A DNA stretch of 64,000 bases from Pseudomonadota bacterium (GTDB lineage Bacteria; Pseudomonadota; Alphaproteobacteria; Rhizobiales; Rhizobiaceae): positions 69,062 to 133,061 of the forward strand of contig JAEYDD010000062.1 of the NCBI GenBank assembly GCA_023404095.1, given 5' to 3'. Position numbers and translations under genes: made by a program. The notes below the pieces were generated by a model. It was not told where the DNA came from and made no database searches. It worked only from the letters and a program-made list of their open reading frames with translations. This document shows, piece by piece, positions 10,771-22,208 of the stretch (the first letter of the stretch is position 1; the number at the start of each line of letters is the position of its first letter).

Positions 10771-11166
10771 TTAAGTTTCGACCAGCTTCAAGACCTTGTC
10801 GAAGACCTTCAGCACCTGCTGCAGGTCGCGGCCCCGCTTGAGGATCATGCCGTGGGTGTTGACGACGCTGTAGGCGCCCTGCCTGGTGGCGAGCTTGGGG
10901 TTCTTCTCGACGCGGTAGAGCGGCATTTCCCCCGAGCGCTTGAAAATCGAGAACACCGCCTTTTCGGCGCTGTGGTCGATCGCGTAGTCACGCCACTCGC
11001 CTTCCCCGACCATGCGCCCGTAGATCCTCAGGATCAGGTCCAGTTCCTTGCGGTGGAAGGTGACCGGAAGCGTGTCCTTGTTGCTGCGATACTCCCGGAG
11101 ATCGACGACCACGTTCGACCTCTGGGCGGCAGCTTCTCCCGGCGGCAAATCCGGCTGGTCTGTCAT
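10771..11166 (-). CDS. DUF2794 family protein
   Basis: Small cytosolic protein of 131 residues (VVDLREYRSNKDTLPVTFHRKELDLILRIYGRMVGEGEWRDYAIDH) matching the alphaproteobacterial DUF2794 family, of unknown function. The conserved FHRKEL, GEWRDYA and MPLYRVEKNPKL stretches are present. ATG at 11166 is chosen because GGAG lies just upstream; longer in-frame extensions to 11388 lack a ribosome site. It ends 18 bases from the convergent glycosyltransferase. No function is offered. Confidence 0.85.
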   Translation of the reverse strand: MTDQPDLPPGEAAAQRSNVVVDLREYRSNKDTLPVTFHRKELDLILRIYGRMVGEGEWRDYAIDHSAEKAVFSIFKRSGEMPLYRVEKNPKLATRQGAYSVVNTHGMILKRGRDLQQVLKVFDKVLKLVET

Positions 11167-11651
11167 CGATTCTCCGCACTTCGTCGATGTCATTTCGATG
11201 ACAGTGTGCCCTAGCTGGGCGGAAATGCAAGCATGGAGGCCGGGCGCCAGCCGCCGTAGTGGCCGCGATTCGCGGCAACGGTTCAATTTTCCGGTGGAAA
11301 TTTTCCGCTGACGCCCGAAGCGATTCGCGTCCCGATTTCGAGCGCATCGGGCAAAATGTGCGCTATCGGAACAGGCGAACCGTACCATCGTTAACCACTA
11401 CGGCATGGCAAAAAACGAACTTGCCCCATTTCAGACAAATCCGCGCCCCATTTTTCAGTGAAAGTTTCGTCGCTGTCCCGCAGCCGACCGCTTTGCATGT
11501 GCGGGAAATCGGTCGGCCTTAGGGGATTAGCGTCGAAGCTGATCCTGTATTCCGTTGCCGGATGCTTCGTCAAGGTCCGGCCCGGCGTGTCTTCGAACCC
11601 TCAAGCCCCAGCCCCTCGAAGATCCCGGTCCGGACCCCTCAATCCTTGAAT
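11167..11651. other. 485-bp region without a recognisable gene
   Basis: Between DUF2794 and DUF1223 (both minus) no open frame looks like a real gene. The right part of the DUF2794 side should hold its promoter. An inverted repeat GCCGACCG (11483-11490) / CGGTCGGC (11510-11517) with a 19-base loop is the only clear structure. It could hold a small RNA, but there is no T-run terminator next to the repeat. Confidence 0.5.
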
Positions 11652-12422
11652 TCACTTTCGATTGGCTGTCTGTGGCAGCGTCGGCGTCATTACAGTTGCT
11701 CCCAGAATGGCGCCGGGCGTGTCTGCCGCCTTCATCCGCTGCAGGAGGATGGCGCATCCACCCGTCCCCTTCTGGTGCAGGATGCTTGCGGGCAGCACGA
11801 GCGTCGTCTCCTTGCCTTCCCACATGCCGATCGTCTCCATGTCGGTCACGGCGTGCCAGTAGGAGACCCTCCGCCCGCGATTTTCGCCTTCCTTGATCTC
11901 CACCGACTGCGGGTCGTTGAAGTAGGCGACCATCACATTGGCCTTGCCGTGTCCACTGCCGATCCGGATGCGGATTTCGTCCTGAACGATGTCTGCGGAT
12001 ACGTCCACCGACAGGCCCCGGCCCTGCGTGCTCAGGGTTTCGATCTGGTCGCGAATCTGGCCCAGTTCACCGCCGTTGACGTGCTCGCGTCCGTTGATCA
12101 CCGCCTGGGGCGTGTAGACGCTGCTGCGGCCGAACATGCGCGCATAGGAATACTGCCGCTCCGTGTTCTCCTTGGTGGAGAGGGTGTCGGCCCAGCCGAG
12201 ATAGTTCCAGTAGTCGACGTGATAGGCCAGGGCGACGACGTCGCCGTCGCGGATCAACGTTTCCAGCGCCTGGTCTGCCTTGGGACAGGACGAACATCCC
12301 TGGCTGGTGAACAGTTCAACGATGCCCTTCGGCTGATTCAGTTCCTGTGCCAGCGCGCCGGTGGCCAACGACGGGGCCGCCAGCAAGCTCGTAACACAAC
12401 CTATGATCAGCAGTCGGGGCAT
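11652..12422 (-). CDS. DUF1223 thioredoxin-fold secreted protein
   Basis: Protein of 256 residues with a signal peptide (hydrophobic residues 3-25, cut near ALA-QE). It matches DUF1223, a thioredoxin-like family: ELFTSQGCSSCPKAD gives a CxxC redox pair at about residues 43-46, followed by VDYWNYLGWADTL and TPQAVINGREHVNG, all conserved. The CSSC pair suggests a periplasmic thiol-disulfide role, not proven for the family. It lies downstream of acnA on the same strand but past a terminator, so it has its own transcript. Confidence 0.83.
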   Translation of the reverse strand: MPRLLIIGCVTSLLAAPSLATGALAQELNQPKGIVELFTSQGCSSCPKADQALETLIRDGDVVALAYHVDYWNYLGWADTLSTKENTERQYSYARMFGRSSVYTPQAVINGREHVNGGELGQIRDQIETLSTQGRGLSVDVSADIVQDEIRIRIGSGHGKANVMVAYFNDPQSVEIKEGENRGRRVSYWHAVTDMETIGMWEGKETTLVLPASILHQKGTGGCAILLQRMKAADTPGAILGATVMTPTLPQTANRK

Positions 12423-12545
12423 GTGTCGTTCCGGGAAATTCAGGCGAAGTGCCTGTTGTCGGCAATCGTCATACCCGCTCGGACAGTCAACAGGAAGTCA
12501 CGATGGAGTGAGACTCAAGGCGCCACAAGTATGACCCAAAAAGAA

Positions 12546-12569
12546 ATGCCGGGGCAACTGCCCCGGCAT
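12546..12569 (-). terminator. acnA intrinsic terminator
   Basis: A perfect 10-bp stem, ATGCCGGGGC (12546-12555) with GCCCCGGCAT (12560-12569), 4-base loop. On the minus strand it is followed by TTCTTTTTGGG, a good T-rich tail, 27 bases after the acnA stop. Confidence 0.88.
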
Positions 12570-12595
12570 CTCATCGATCGGTCATCCCGTCGAAA

Positions 12596-15289
<2,694 letters not shown>

Positions 15290-15376
15290 TTGGTACCCCG
15301 TTCCGTCTGGTCGCCAAAAGCTGACGTACGAACGCCCGTGCGCCCGGGAGGCGCGAAATGGGATGCGGGTGCGGTC

Positions 15377-15401
15377 ATTTCCGCTGTCCGTACGCGGAAA
15401 T
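15377..15401. promoter_or_regulatory. Inverted repeat in the acnA/ccmA divergent region
   Basis: ATTTCCGC (15377-15384) and GCGGAAAT (15394-15401) are a perfect 8-bp inverted repeat with a 9-base spacer, about 90 bp before acnA and 157 bp before ccmA. About 60 bp on, at 15462-15474, TAGATAATTTCTA resembles half of an Irr-type (ICE) iron box, with a good right half and a poor left half. Confidence 0.35.
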
Positions 15402-15557
15402 CATTCCGGGTTCGGCGCTTGGATGAAAATCACGCCGACCGCTGGCGTGTTGCCGGCCTTATAGATAATTTCTAAGGAACGATCCAGACCGCCGATGTAT
15501 GGATCGGGAGAATTTTTTTGCAGTGCGACCAGGGTCGTAAAGGGAAAGTGAAAGCCG

Positions 15558-16205
15558 ATGCGCCTCGTTGCCGAGGGCCTGAGTGCGAGACGGGGCGAAG
15601 ACCTGATCTTCCGGGATGTATCCTTTGATATCGGCGCCGGCGAGGCGCTGGTGGTGAAGGGGCCGAACGGGTCCGGCAAGTCCACCCTTTTGCGGGTGGT
15701 CGCCGGCCTTTTGCCGCGCGAATCGGGCAAGATCAGGCTTGCCGGCGGCGAGAGGCAAGGCTTCGACACCGTTGCCGGCGCCTGTCACTATCTTGGCCAT
15801 CGCAACGCAATGAAGCGGGAACTGACCGTCGAGGAGAACCTTCGCTTCTGGAAGGCCTTTTTCGGTGATTCGGAGGGCGGTGCAGGGGTTGCGATCCACG
15901 AGGCGGCGGAAGCCGTCGGCCTCGGCGGGATCGTTCACCTACCCTTCGGCTATCTTTCTGCCGGCCAGCAACGACGCATGGCCATGGCGAAGCTGCTCGT
16001 CGCCTGGCGGCCGATCTGGATTCTCGACGAGCCGACGGCAGCGCTTGATGCCGCGGCAGAGACGATGTTCGCCGGGCTCGTCAAGGCGCATCTCTCCCGC
16101 GGCGGCCTGGCGGTCGCGGCAACGCATCAGCCGCTCCATCTCGAAACGATGCAGGAGTTGCAGATGGCGGGGTTTGCAGGGGTTGCGGTGGAGGCCTGGG
16201 CGTGA
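15558..16205 (+). CDS. ccmA: Heme exporter ATP-binding protein CcmA
   Basis: ABC ATPase of 215 residues, the energising subunit of the CcmABCD complex that releases heme-loaded CcmE for cytochrome c maturation. Walker A is GPNGSGKST (about residue 38), the signature is the variant LSAGQQRR typical of CcmA, and Walker B is WILDEPTAALD. First gene of ccmABCDG; a 202-bp repeat-like insert separates it from ccmB, whereas the other genes are close or overlap. Divergent from acnA. Confidence 0.96.
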   Translation: MRLVAEGLSARRGEDLIFRDVSFDIGAGEALVVKGPNGSGKSTLLRVVAGLLPRESGKIRLAGGERQGFDTVAGACHYLGHRNAMKRELTVEENLRFWKAFFGDSEGGAGVAIHEAAEAVGLGGIVHLPFGYLSAGQQRRMAMAKLLVAWRPIWILDEPTAALDAAAETMFAGLVKAHLSRGGLAVAATHQPLHLETMQELQMAGFAGVAVEAWA

Positions 16206-16256
16206 GTGCGCGTGTTTCCCTGAGTGCCCGGCTCGCTTTATTGACGCCTGATGGTT

Positions 16257-16375
16257 TGCCACTCATCCCAAGCCTCTCCCCCCAGGCGGAGAGAGGGGGT
16301 GAAAACGTCAACGGAGATCGCCCTTCTTCCCGCTCGCGGGCAGAAGGTGCCGGCAGGCGGAGGATGGGCGGCTGC
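16257..16375. repeat. Palindromic repeat-like element between ccmA and ccmB
   Basis: Two adjacent imperfect stem-loops: CTCTCC (16274-16279) / GGAGAG (16288-16293), and CCTTCT (16322-16327) plus CCCG (16329-16332) against CGGG (16337-16340) plus AGAAGG (16342-16347). The pyrimidine-rich left arms and the trailing GGTGCCGGCAGGCGGAGGATG resemble the dispersed palindromic intergenic elements common in rhizobial genomes. No second copy was found in the window, so the repeat status is inferred from resemblance. Confidence 0.5.
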
Positions 16376-16407
16376 GGTGCTCTGCCGGCTCGCGAAAGGA
16401 CTACGGC

Positions 16408-17067
16408 ATGACCGCACTCCTCCTCCGCGATCTCAAGCTCTCCGTTCGCGCCGGGGGCGGGGCGATGATCGGGGTCTTGTTCTTCATGACGGTGGTGGCC
16501 GTCATTCCCTTCGGCGTCGGACCCGACCTCAACCTGCTCGCCCGCATCGGCCCGGCGATCCTCTGGATCGGGGCACTGCTCGCCGCCCTTCTCGGGCTCG
16601 ACCGGCTGTTCCAGGCAGAACGCGAGGACGGCTCGCTCGACCTGCTTTTGATGCAGGAGACGCCGTTGGTGCTGACGGTGCTGGTAAAGTGCCTGGCCCA
16701 CTGGCTCGCGACCGGCCTGCCGCTGGTGCTCGCCTCGCCGCTCTTGTCGCTGTTCATGAACATGGACGTGTCGGCGATCGGTGCGACGATGCTGACGCTG
16801 CTCGTCGGTACCCCCGCGATTACCTTCATCGGAGCTGCGGGGGCGGCGATCGCCGTCGCCCTGCCGCGCGGCGGACTGCTGGTTTCGATCCTGGTGCTGC
16901 CGCTGGCAATCCCGGTGCTGATCTTCGGCGTCAGCGCCGTCTACGCCGCCGTTCAGGAGCCGGCGCCGTTTCTGCCGCCGTTCCTGTTTCTGACCGCGCT
17001 GACGCTGGTCTTCGCCGTCATCGGCCCGGTGGCAGCGGCCGCGGCACTTCGCGTGTCGACCGACTGA
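16408..17067 (+). CDS. ccmB: Heme exporter permease CcmB
   Basis: Membrane protein of 219 residues with six predicted helices, starting MTALLLRDLKLSVRAGGG. The stretch LFQAEREDGSLDLLLMQE is a CcmB hallmark. It pairs with CcmA and CcmC at the inner membrane in system I cytochrome c maturation. Length is normal for the family. It is followed after 60 bp by ccmC. Confidence 0.96.
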   Translation: MTALLLRDLKLSVRAGGGAMIGVLFFMTVVAVIPFGVGPDLNLLARIGPAILWIGALLAALLGLDRLFQAEREDGSLDLLLMQETPLVLTVLVKCLAHWLATGLPLVLASPLLSLFMNMDVSAIGATMLTLLVGTPAITFIGAAGAAIAVALPRGGLLVSILVLPLAIPVLIFGVSAVYAAVQEPAPFLPPFLFLTALTLVFAVIGPVAAAAALRVSTD

Positions 17068-17127
17068 CGCAAATGTGATTGATTCCGGTCAATTGAAGCC
17101 TGGCAGAGAACGCGGTAAACAGGGCCC

Positions 17128-17928
17128 ATGAGCGAACAGAGCCTGGCCATACGCAAGTTTTCAGACCTCGCCAACCCGACGCGGTTCCTGGCGCTGAGCG
17201 GCGCCGCCTGGCCGTGGATGGCGGCGGCAACCGCGCTGTTTTTTGCCGTCGGCCTCTATCTCTGTTTTGCGACCGTCGGCGATTACCAGCAGGGTGAGAC
17301 GGTCAGAATCATGTATGTGCACGTGCCGGCGGCCTGGCTGTCGATGATGTGCTATTCGGTGATGGCAATCTCCGCACTCGGCACGCTCGTCTGGCGGCAT
17401 CCGCTGGCCGACGTCTCGGCAAAGACGGCAGCCCCGATCGGCGCCTGTTTTACCTTCATCGCACTCGTCACCGGATCGCTCTGGGGCAAGCCGATGTGGG
17501 GCACCTGGTGGGTGTGGGACGCGCGGCTGACCTCGGTCTTTGTGCTCTTTCTGATGTATCTCGGCCTGATCGCGCTGAACCGCGCCGTCGACGACCCTGC
17601 GCGCGCGGCTAAGGTCGGCGCGATCCTGATCCTCGTCGGCTTCGTCAATATCCCGATCATCAAGTTCTCTGTCGACTGGTGGAACACGCTGCACCAGCCG
17701 GCGAGCGTGATCCGGCTCGACGGCCCGGCGATCGATCCTGAATTCCTGCGGCCTCTGCTGGTCATGGCAATCGCCTTCACGCTGCTCTTCTTCACGCTGC
17801 ACGTTGTGGCGATGCGCAACGAGATCCTGCGCCGCCGCGTCGCCACGCTGCGGCGTCTTGCGGCGCGCTCCGCCGGTCGCGGGACGTCCGGCCCAGCTGC
17901 GGCCGGCCGCGGGGAGGGCAATCCATGA
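17128..17928 (+). CDS. ccmC: Heme transporter/handling protein CcmC
   Basis: Membrane protein of 266 residues with six helices and the tryptophan-rich WWD heme-binding motif WGKPMWGTWWVWDARLTS at about residues 118-135. Conserved periplasmic His residues flank it (MYVHVPAAW, WWNTLHQPAS). CcmC loads heme onto CcmE. The C-terminal tail is longer and Arg/Ala/Gly-rich. Its stop overlaps the ccmD start (ATGA), indicating translational coupling. Confidence 0.97.
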   Translation: MSEQSLAIRKFSDLANPTRFLALSGAAWPWMAAATALFFAVGLYLCFATVGDYQQGETVRIMYVHVPAAWLSMMCYSVMAISALGTLVWRHPLADVSAKTAAPIGACFTFIALVTGSLWGKPMWGTWWVWDARLTSVFVLFLMYLGLIALNRAVDDPARAAKVGAILILVGFVNIPIIKFSVDWWNTLHQPASVIRLDGPAIDPEFLRPLLVMAIAFTLLFFTLHVVAMRNEILRRRVATLRRLAARSAGRGTSGPAAAGRGEGNP

Positions 17929-18086
17929 CCCATCTCGGCTATGTCGCAGCCGCCTATGCGGCGGCCTTCCTGACCGTCGCGGGGCTTGTTCTCTGGGTCT
18001 GGCTTGACGGACGTGCTCGCCGCCGGGAATTGACCATTCTGGAAGCTGCCGGCATCCGCAGGCGCTCGGCCGGAGAGGCCAAATGA
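17925..18086 (+). CDS. ccmD: Heme exporter small subunit CcmD
   Basis: Short gene of 53 residues that is easily missed: THLGYVAAAYAAAFLTVAGL then VLWVWLDGRARRREL. One transmembrane helix followed by a basic cytoplasmic tail is the CcmD pattern; CcmD stabilises CcmC-CcmE and release of holo-CcmE. It starts inside the ccmC stop (ATGA at 17925) and its own stop overlaps the ccmG start (ATGA at 18083), so three genes are coupled. Confidence 0.93.
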   Translation: MTHLGYVAAAYAAAFLTVAGLVLWVWLDGRARRRELTILEAAGIRRRSAGEAK

Positions 18087-18694
18087 GCGTGCCTGCGCAG
18101 GACAAGCCGGCCGGGTCGCGCATGCGGGTGCTTCTGGCACTTCTGCCGCTCGTGATCTTTGTCACGCTGGCGGCGATCTTCTTCTTCCAGCTGCGTTCGG
18201 GGCGGGACGTGTCGGAAATTCCCTCCGCGCTCATAGGTACGCCGGCGCCGTTCCGCGACCTGGAGCCGCTCGCCGGTGCCATGCGCGACGGCGTTCCGGT
18301 GCCGGCGCTGACGGCGGAAGCGGCAAAGGGTAGGCTCACCCTCGTCAACTTCTGGGCATCCTGGTGCGTGCCCTGCCGGCAGGAACACCCCGCGATCATG
18401 GCGCTGGCGCAGGACCCGCGGTTGACCGTTCTCGGCGTCAACTACAAGGACGGCAACGAGAATGCGCTGCGCTTCCTTGGCGAACTCGGCAATCCCTTTG
18501 CGGCGATCGGGCTCGATCCGAACGGCAAGATGGCAATCGACTTTGGCGTCTACGGGATCCCGGAGTCCTATCTCGTTGGCGCCGATGGAACGATCCTCTA
18601 CAAGAAGGTCGGCCCGTTTGACGAGGACAGCATACGAAACGGGCTGATGCCGGCGATCGAAAAGGCACTGGGTCAGCCGGCACCCGCGGGCTGA
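18083..18694 (+). CDS. ccmG: Thiol:disulfide interchange protein CcmG/DsbE
   Basis: Protein of 203 residues anchored by an N-terminal helix (about residues 13-33) with a periplasmic thioredoxin fold. The active site is WASWCVPCRQEHP (CxxC at about residues 92-95), and GVYGIPESYLV supplies the cis-Pro loop. It reduces apocytochrome c cysteines before heme attachment. Last gene of the ccmABCDG unit. ccmE, ccmF and ccmH are not in the window, as is usual where rhizobia carry them elsewhere (cycHJKL). Confidence 0.96.
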   Translation: MSVPAQDKPAGSRMRVLLALLPLVIFVTLAAIFFFQLRSGRDVSEIPSALIGTPAPFRDLEPLAGAMRDGVPVPALTAEAAKGRLTLVNFWASWCVPCRQEHPAIMALAQDPRLTVLGVNYKDGNENALRFLGELGNPFAAIGLDPNGKMAIDFGVYGIPESYLVGADGTILYKKVGPFDEDSIRNGLMPAIEKALGQPAPAG

Positions 18695-18722
18695 GCTCTT
18701 TACCAGCCGCAACCCCGGCCTG

Positions 18723-19364
18723 TTATGCCCGGCGCCAGCCGGCCAGCCCCGGCGCTGCATGCCAGATCGCCTGTACCGCAAAGCCCATGAACAGCAGGCC
18801 GGACATGCGCACGATCGCAAGCTCATAGCGCTTGTAGAAACGGCGGACGATCGATGCGCCGATGATCGCGATCAGAATGACGTCCGCGATCAGGAAGCCG
18901 AAGAAGGACACGGCCAGCAGCAACGGCAACGCTGAAAAATCCAGCGCGTTCGAGGAGCTGGCGAGCAGGGCTGTGAACGTCGCAAGCGCGACCGGATAGC
19001 CCTTTGGGTTCGTCAGGCCGAAGACCAGCCCGCGCCGCAGCGGCCGCTCCACGGCCAGCAGCGGCTGGTCCGTGCCGCGCGGCTTCGCCCGCAGCGCTGT
19101 CCATCCGATCCAGGCAAGATACAGGCCGCAAAGCAGGCCCAGCACATCGAAGACGAGGGTGCCGACGGTCTTTGCGCCGACGATGGCCACAAGTGCAAGC
19201 GTCGACCAGACGAGGTCGCCTGCGAGATGACCACCCATGAACATGGCGCCCGCCTTCCTACCCTGACCCGCCCCAATGCCCAGCAGCGCCAGGAAGGCCG
19301 GCCCGGGAATGAGCACGTAGAAGAGAGCGGCCAGAAAGGCGCCGAAGAGCATGGATCCGGTCAT
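18723..19364 (-). CDS. LysE/RhtB-family amino-acid exporter
   Basis: Membrane protein of 213 residues with six helices. LIPGPAFLALLGIGAGQGRKAGAMFMGGHLAGDLVW is the LysE-family signature region, and GLTNPKGYPVALATF is the conserved NPK motif. The family exports basic or neutral amino acids and related compounds; the substrate is not readable. Start ATG 19364; upstream in-frame starts lack support. Divergent from the Bcr/CflA efflux gene. Confidence 0.88.
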   Translation of the reverse strand: MTGSMLFGAFLAALFYVLIPGPAFLALLGIGAGQGRKAGAMFMGGHLAGDLVWSTLALVAIVGAKTVGTLVFDVLGLLCGLYLAWIGWTALRAKPRGTDQPLLAVERPLRRGLVFGLTNPKGYPVALATFTALLASSSNALDFSALPLLLAVSFFGFLIADVILIAIIGASIVRRFYKRYELAIVRMSGLLFMGFAVQAIWHAAPGLAGWRRA

Positions 19365-19582
19365 GCGAAACTCCGCGAGGAAAGACCCGATCTGATTCTG
19401 CAATCGATCGTCCGTCAAGCCAGATGGCGTTGGTCCCGATGTGCCACCTCGGTTCATCCCATGCAAATCGGATGGACACCGGCTCCAGCCTCGTCCCATG
19501 GACGCGGGTTGCTTTCCCACGCGTGCGGTATGTAAGAGGGAACGCACGGGTCCGGGATTTTCGGGAACGCCAGGGAAGTTCG

Positions 19583-20785
19583 ATGACGCTTATGAAGATG
19601 ACCGAGCGCCGCACCACCCTGATCGGCGCGCTCCTGACTGCGCTCGGTCCGGTCTCGATGGCGCTGTATACGCCAGCCATGCCCACCCTCGTGCATGCGT
19701 TCGATACCAGCGACGCCACGATCAAGATGACGCTGTCGCTCTATTTCGGCGGCTTTGCCTTCGCCCAGCTCCTTGCCGGTCCTCTCGCCGACGCCTTCGG
19801 CAGGCGCGCAGCGACCATCCTGTTCCTGACGGTCTATCTGGCAGGCAGCGTGCTCGCCGCATTTGCCCCTAGCGTCGAATGGCTGCTGGCGGGCCGGTTG
19901 GTCCAGGGCATCGGAGCCTCGGTTGGCGTGACGGTGTCCCGGGCGATCGTGCGCGACCAGTTCGTCGGCAGCGAGGCTGCCCGCATCATGAACATGATCG
20001 GCATCATGCTGGCGGTCGCGCCGGCGACGGCGCCGACACTCGGCGGCCTTGCGCTCGCCGCGTTCGGCTGGACCTCGGTCTTCTTCCTGATGGTCGGCTT
20101 CGGCATCGTCGCCTGCCTGGTCGCCATTCTGTTCCTGCGCGAGACGGTCGTTCCCGATCCCCGCCGCGCCGCGCCCGGACCGCTGCTGCGGGCCTATCTC
20201 GAACTTGCGAGTGATACCCGCTTCGTTACTGCCGCCTTCGTTATGGGCGGGGCCATCGGTGCGCTCTACGCACAGGCGACCATGCTGCCCTTCATCCTGA
20301 TCGGGGAGGCAGGGCTGAGCCCGACGCAGTTCGGCTTGAGCATGATCATGCAATCGGGATCCTACTTCCTAGGTTCCGTCGCCCTCCGGCATTTCTCGCG
20401 ACGCCACGAAGGACTGGCGGCGGTAAAAGTCGGGCTGGTCTTCATCGGGCTTGGCGGCGCGATGATGACGGGATCGTCCTTCTTCCTGCAGCCGACCTTC
20501 TGGACGATCATGGTGCCGGTTGCGATCTATACGATCGGCATTGCCTTCGTCGGGCCGCAGATGACCACGGCCGGCATGTTTCCCTTCCCGCATATCGCCG
20601 GCTCCGCTTCCGCCCTGATGGGCTTCATCCAGATGGGTTTCGGCCTGCTCGGCGGCATCACCGCGGCTGCGATCGGCATGCCTGTGATGGCCTTTGGCGT
20701 CGTCGTCCCCTTCATGGGCGCGGTCGCCATCCTGTCCTTCCTGTGTTTCGTCTCGGCAGCGGATCGCGCCGGCCCGGATCGGTAG
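19583..20785 (+). CDS. Bcr/CflA-family MFS drug efflux transporter
   Basis: Twelve-helix MFS protein of 400 residues. LYTPAMPTLVHAFDTSDATIKMTLSLYFGGFAFAQLLAGPLADAFGRR is the DHA1 Bcr/CflA N-terminus with motif A, and RLVQGIGASVGVTVSRAIVRD is motif C-like. Start ATG 19583 has AGGGAAG upstream. Members export drugs such as bicyclomycin, chloramphenicol or sulfonamides; the specificity is unknown. It ends at the terminator shared with argG. Confidence 0.88.
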   Translation: MTLMKMTERRTTLIGALLTALGPVSMALYTPAMPTLVHAFDTSDATIKMTLSLYFGGFAFAQLLAGPLADAFGRRAATILFLTVYLAGSVLAAFAPSVEWLLAGRLVQGIGASVGVTVSRAIVRDQFVGSEAARIMNMIGIMLAVAPATAPTLGGLALAAFGWTSVFFLMVGFGIVACLVAILFLRETVVPDPRRAAPGPLLRAYLELASDTRFVTAAFVMGGAIGALYAQATMLPFILIGEAGLSPTQFGLSMIMQSGSYFLGSVALRHFSRRHEGLAAVKVGLVFIGLGGAMMTGSSFFLQPTFWTIMVPVAIYTIGIAFVGPQMTTAGMFPFPHIAGSASALMGFIQMGFGLLGGITAAAIGMPVMAFGVVVPFMGAVAILSFLCFVSAADRAGPDR

Positions 20786-20795
20786 CGCAGAAAAA

Positions 20796-20821
20796 ACCCG
20801 CCGAAGCTGTCTCCGGCGGGT
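20796..20821 (-). terminator. argG intrinsic terminator
   Basis: ACCCGCCG (20796-20803) pairs with CGGCGGGT (20814-20821), loop of 10. On the minus strand it is followed by TTTTTT. It lies between convergent argG and the MFS gene and may serve both. Confidence 0.88.
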
Positions 20822-20859
20822 CCATGTTTGCTCAGGAGCGTGACAGGCGCGAAAGCGCG

Positions 20860-22083
20860 TCAGGCCTTCCGGTTGCGGGCCGCCAGCGTGCGCAGGCGCA
20901 GCGCATTGAGCTTGATGAAGCCGGCCGCGTCCTTCTGGTCGTAGGCGCCCTGGTCGTCCTCGAAGGTGACGAGCTTGTCGGAGTAGAGCGACTTTTCCGA
21001 TTCGCGGCCGATGACCATCACGTTGCCCTTGTAGAGCTTCAGCGTCACTTCGCCTTCGACATGCTCCTGGCTCTTGTCGATCAATGCCTGCAGCATCTCC
21101 CGCTCCGGGGAGAACCAGAAGCCGAAGTAGATCAGCTCCGCATAGCGCGGCATCAGTTCGTCCTTGAGGTGCGCAGCACCACGGTCGAGCGTGATCGATT
21201 CGATCGCCCGGTGGGCGGCCAGCAGGATCGTGCCGCCCGGGGTCTCGTAGACGCCGCGCGACTTCATGCCGACGAAGCGGTTTTCCACGAGGTCGAGACG
21301 GCCGATGCCGTTGTCGCGGCCGTAATTGTTGAGGCTCGCCAAAAGCGTTGCCGGCGACATGCGCACGCCGTTGATCGAGACGGCATCGCCACGCTCGAAG
21401 CCGACCTTGATGACGGTCGCCTTGTCGGGGGCGGATTCAGGCGAAATCGTGCGCATGTGCACGTATTCCGGAGCCTCGACGGCCGGATCTTCCAGCACCT
21501 TGCCCTCGGAGGAGGAGTGCAGCAGGTTGGCGTCGACGGAGAACGGCGCTTCGCCCTTCTTGTCCTTGGCGACCGGGATCTGATGCTGTTCGGCGAATTC
21601 GAGCAGATGCGTGCGGCTCTTGAACGCCCAGTCGCGCCAGGGCGCAATAATCTTGATGTCGGGATTCAGCGCATAGGCCGAAAGCTCGAAGCGAACCTGA
21701 TCGTTGCCCTTGCCGGTCGCGCCATGGGCGATTGCGTCTGCGCCGGTCTTCTTGGCGATCTCGATCAGGTGCTTGGAGATCAGCGGACGGGCAATCGAGG
21801 TGCCGAGCAGGTAGACGCCTTCGTAGACGGCATTGGCGCGGAACATCGGGAAGACGAAATCGCGCACGAATTCCTCGCGCACGTCCTCGATGAAGATCTC
21901 CTTGATGCCGAGCATCTCCGCCTTCTTGCGGGCTGGCTCCAACTCTTCGCCCTGGCCGAGGTCGGCGGTAAAGGTGACGACTTCAGCACCGAGCTCGGTC
22001 TGCAGCCACTTCAGGATGATGGAGGTGTCCAGGCCGCCCGAATAGGCGAGGACGACTTTCTTGACGTCTTTGGGAAGTGCCAT
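20860..22083 (-). CDS. argG: Argininosuccinate synthase
   Basis: Enzyme of 407 residues that joins citrulline and aspartate with ATP to argininosuccinate in arginine biosynthesis. The N-terminal PP-loop is VLAYSGGLDTSIILKWL; HGATGKGNDQVRFE and APWRDW are family-diagnostic. The start is ATG 22083 (MALPKDVKKV), the usual N-terminus; an extension to 22173 would be non-homologous. Single-gene unit with a strong terminator. argH is elsewhere. Confidence 0.98.
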   Translation of the reverse strand: MALPKDVKKVVLAYSGGLDTSIILKWLQTELGAEVVTFTADLGQGEELEPARKKAEMLGIKEIFIEDVREEFVRDFVFPMFRANAVYEGVYLLGTSIARPLISKHLIEIAKKTGADAIAHGATGKGNDQVRFELSAYALNPDIKIIAPWRDWAFKSRTHLLEFAEQHQIPVAKDKKGEAPFSVDANLLHSSSEGKVLEDPAVEAPEYVHMRTISPESAPDKATVIKVGFERGDAVSINGVRMSPATLLASLNNYGRDNGIGRLDLVENRFVGMKSRGVYETPGGTILLAAHRAIESITLDRGAAHLKDELMPRYAELIYFGFWFSPEREMLQALIDKSQEHVEGEVTLKLYKGNVMVIGRESEKSLYSDKLVTFEDDQGAYDQKDAAGFIKLNALRLRTLAARNRKA

Positions 22084-22208
22084 GTCAATGTGATCCGTAC
22101 GCATGGGCGACCGGAAGCCGCCGGTTCTTCGAGAAATTCGGGGCACTCTTAGCGAGTTTTGCGGCCGGCGCAAGGTTTCGCCGCGGCGCCGCAGAAGCCG
22201 ATTGCGCC

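Noticed and set aside
11391..11573. 60-codon minus-strand frame in the 485-bp gap
   Set aside because: No ribosome site or family resemblance; composition like other spurious frames in the area.
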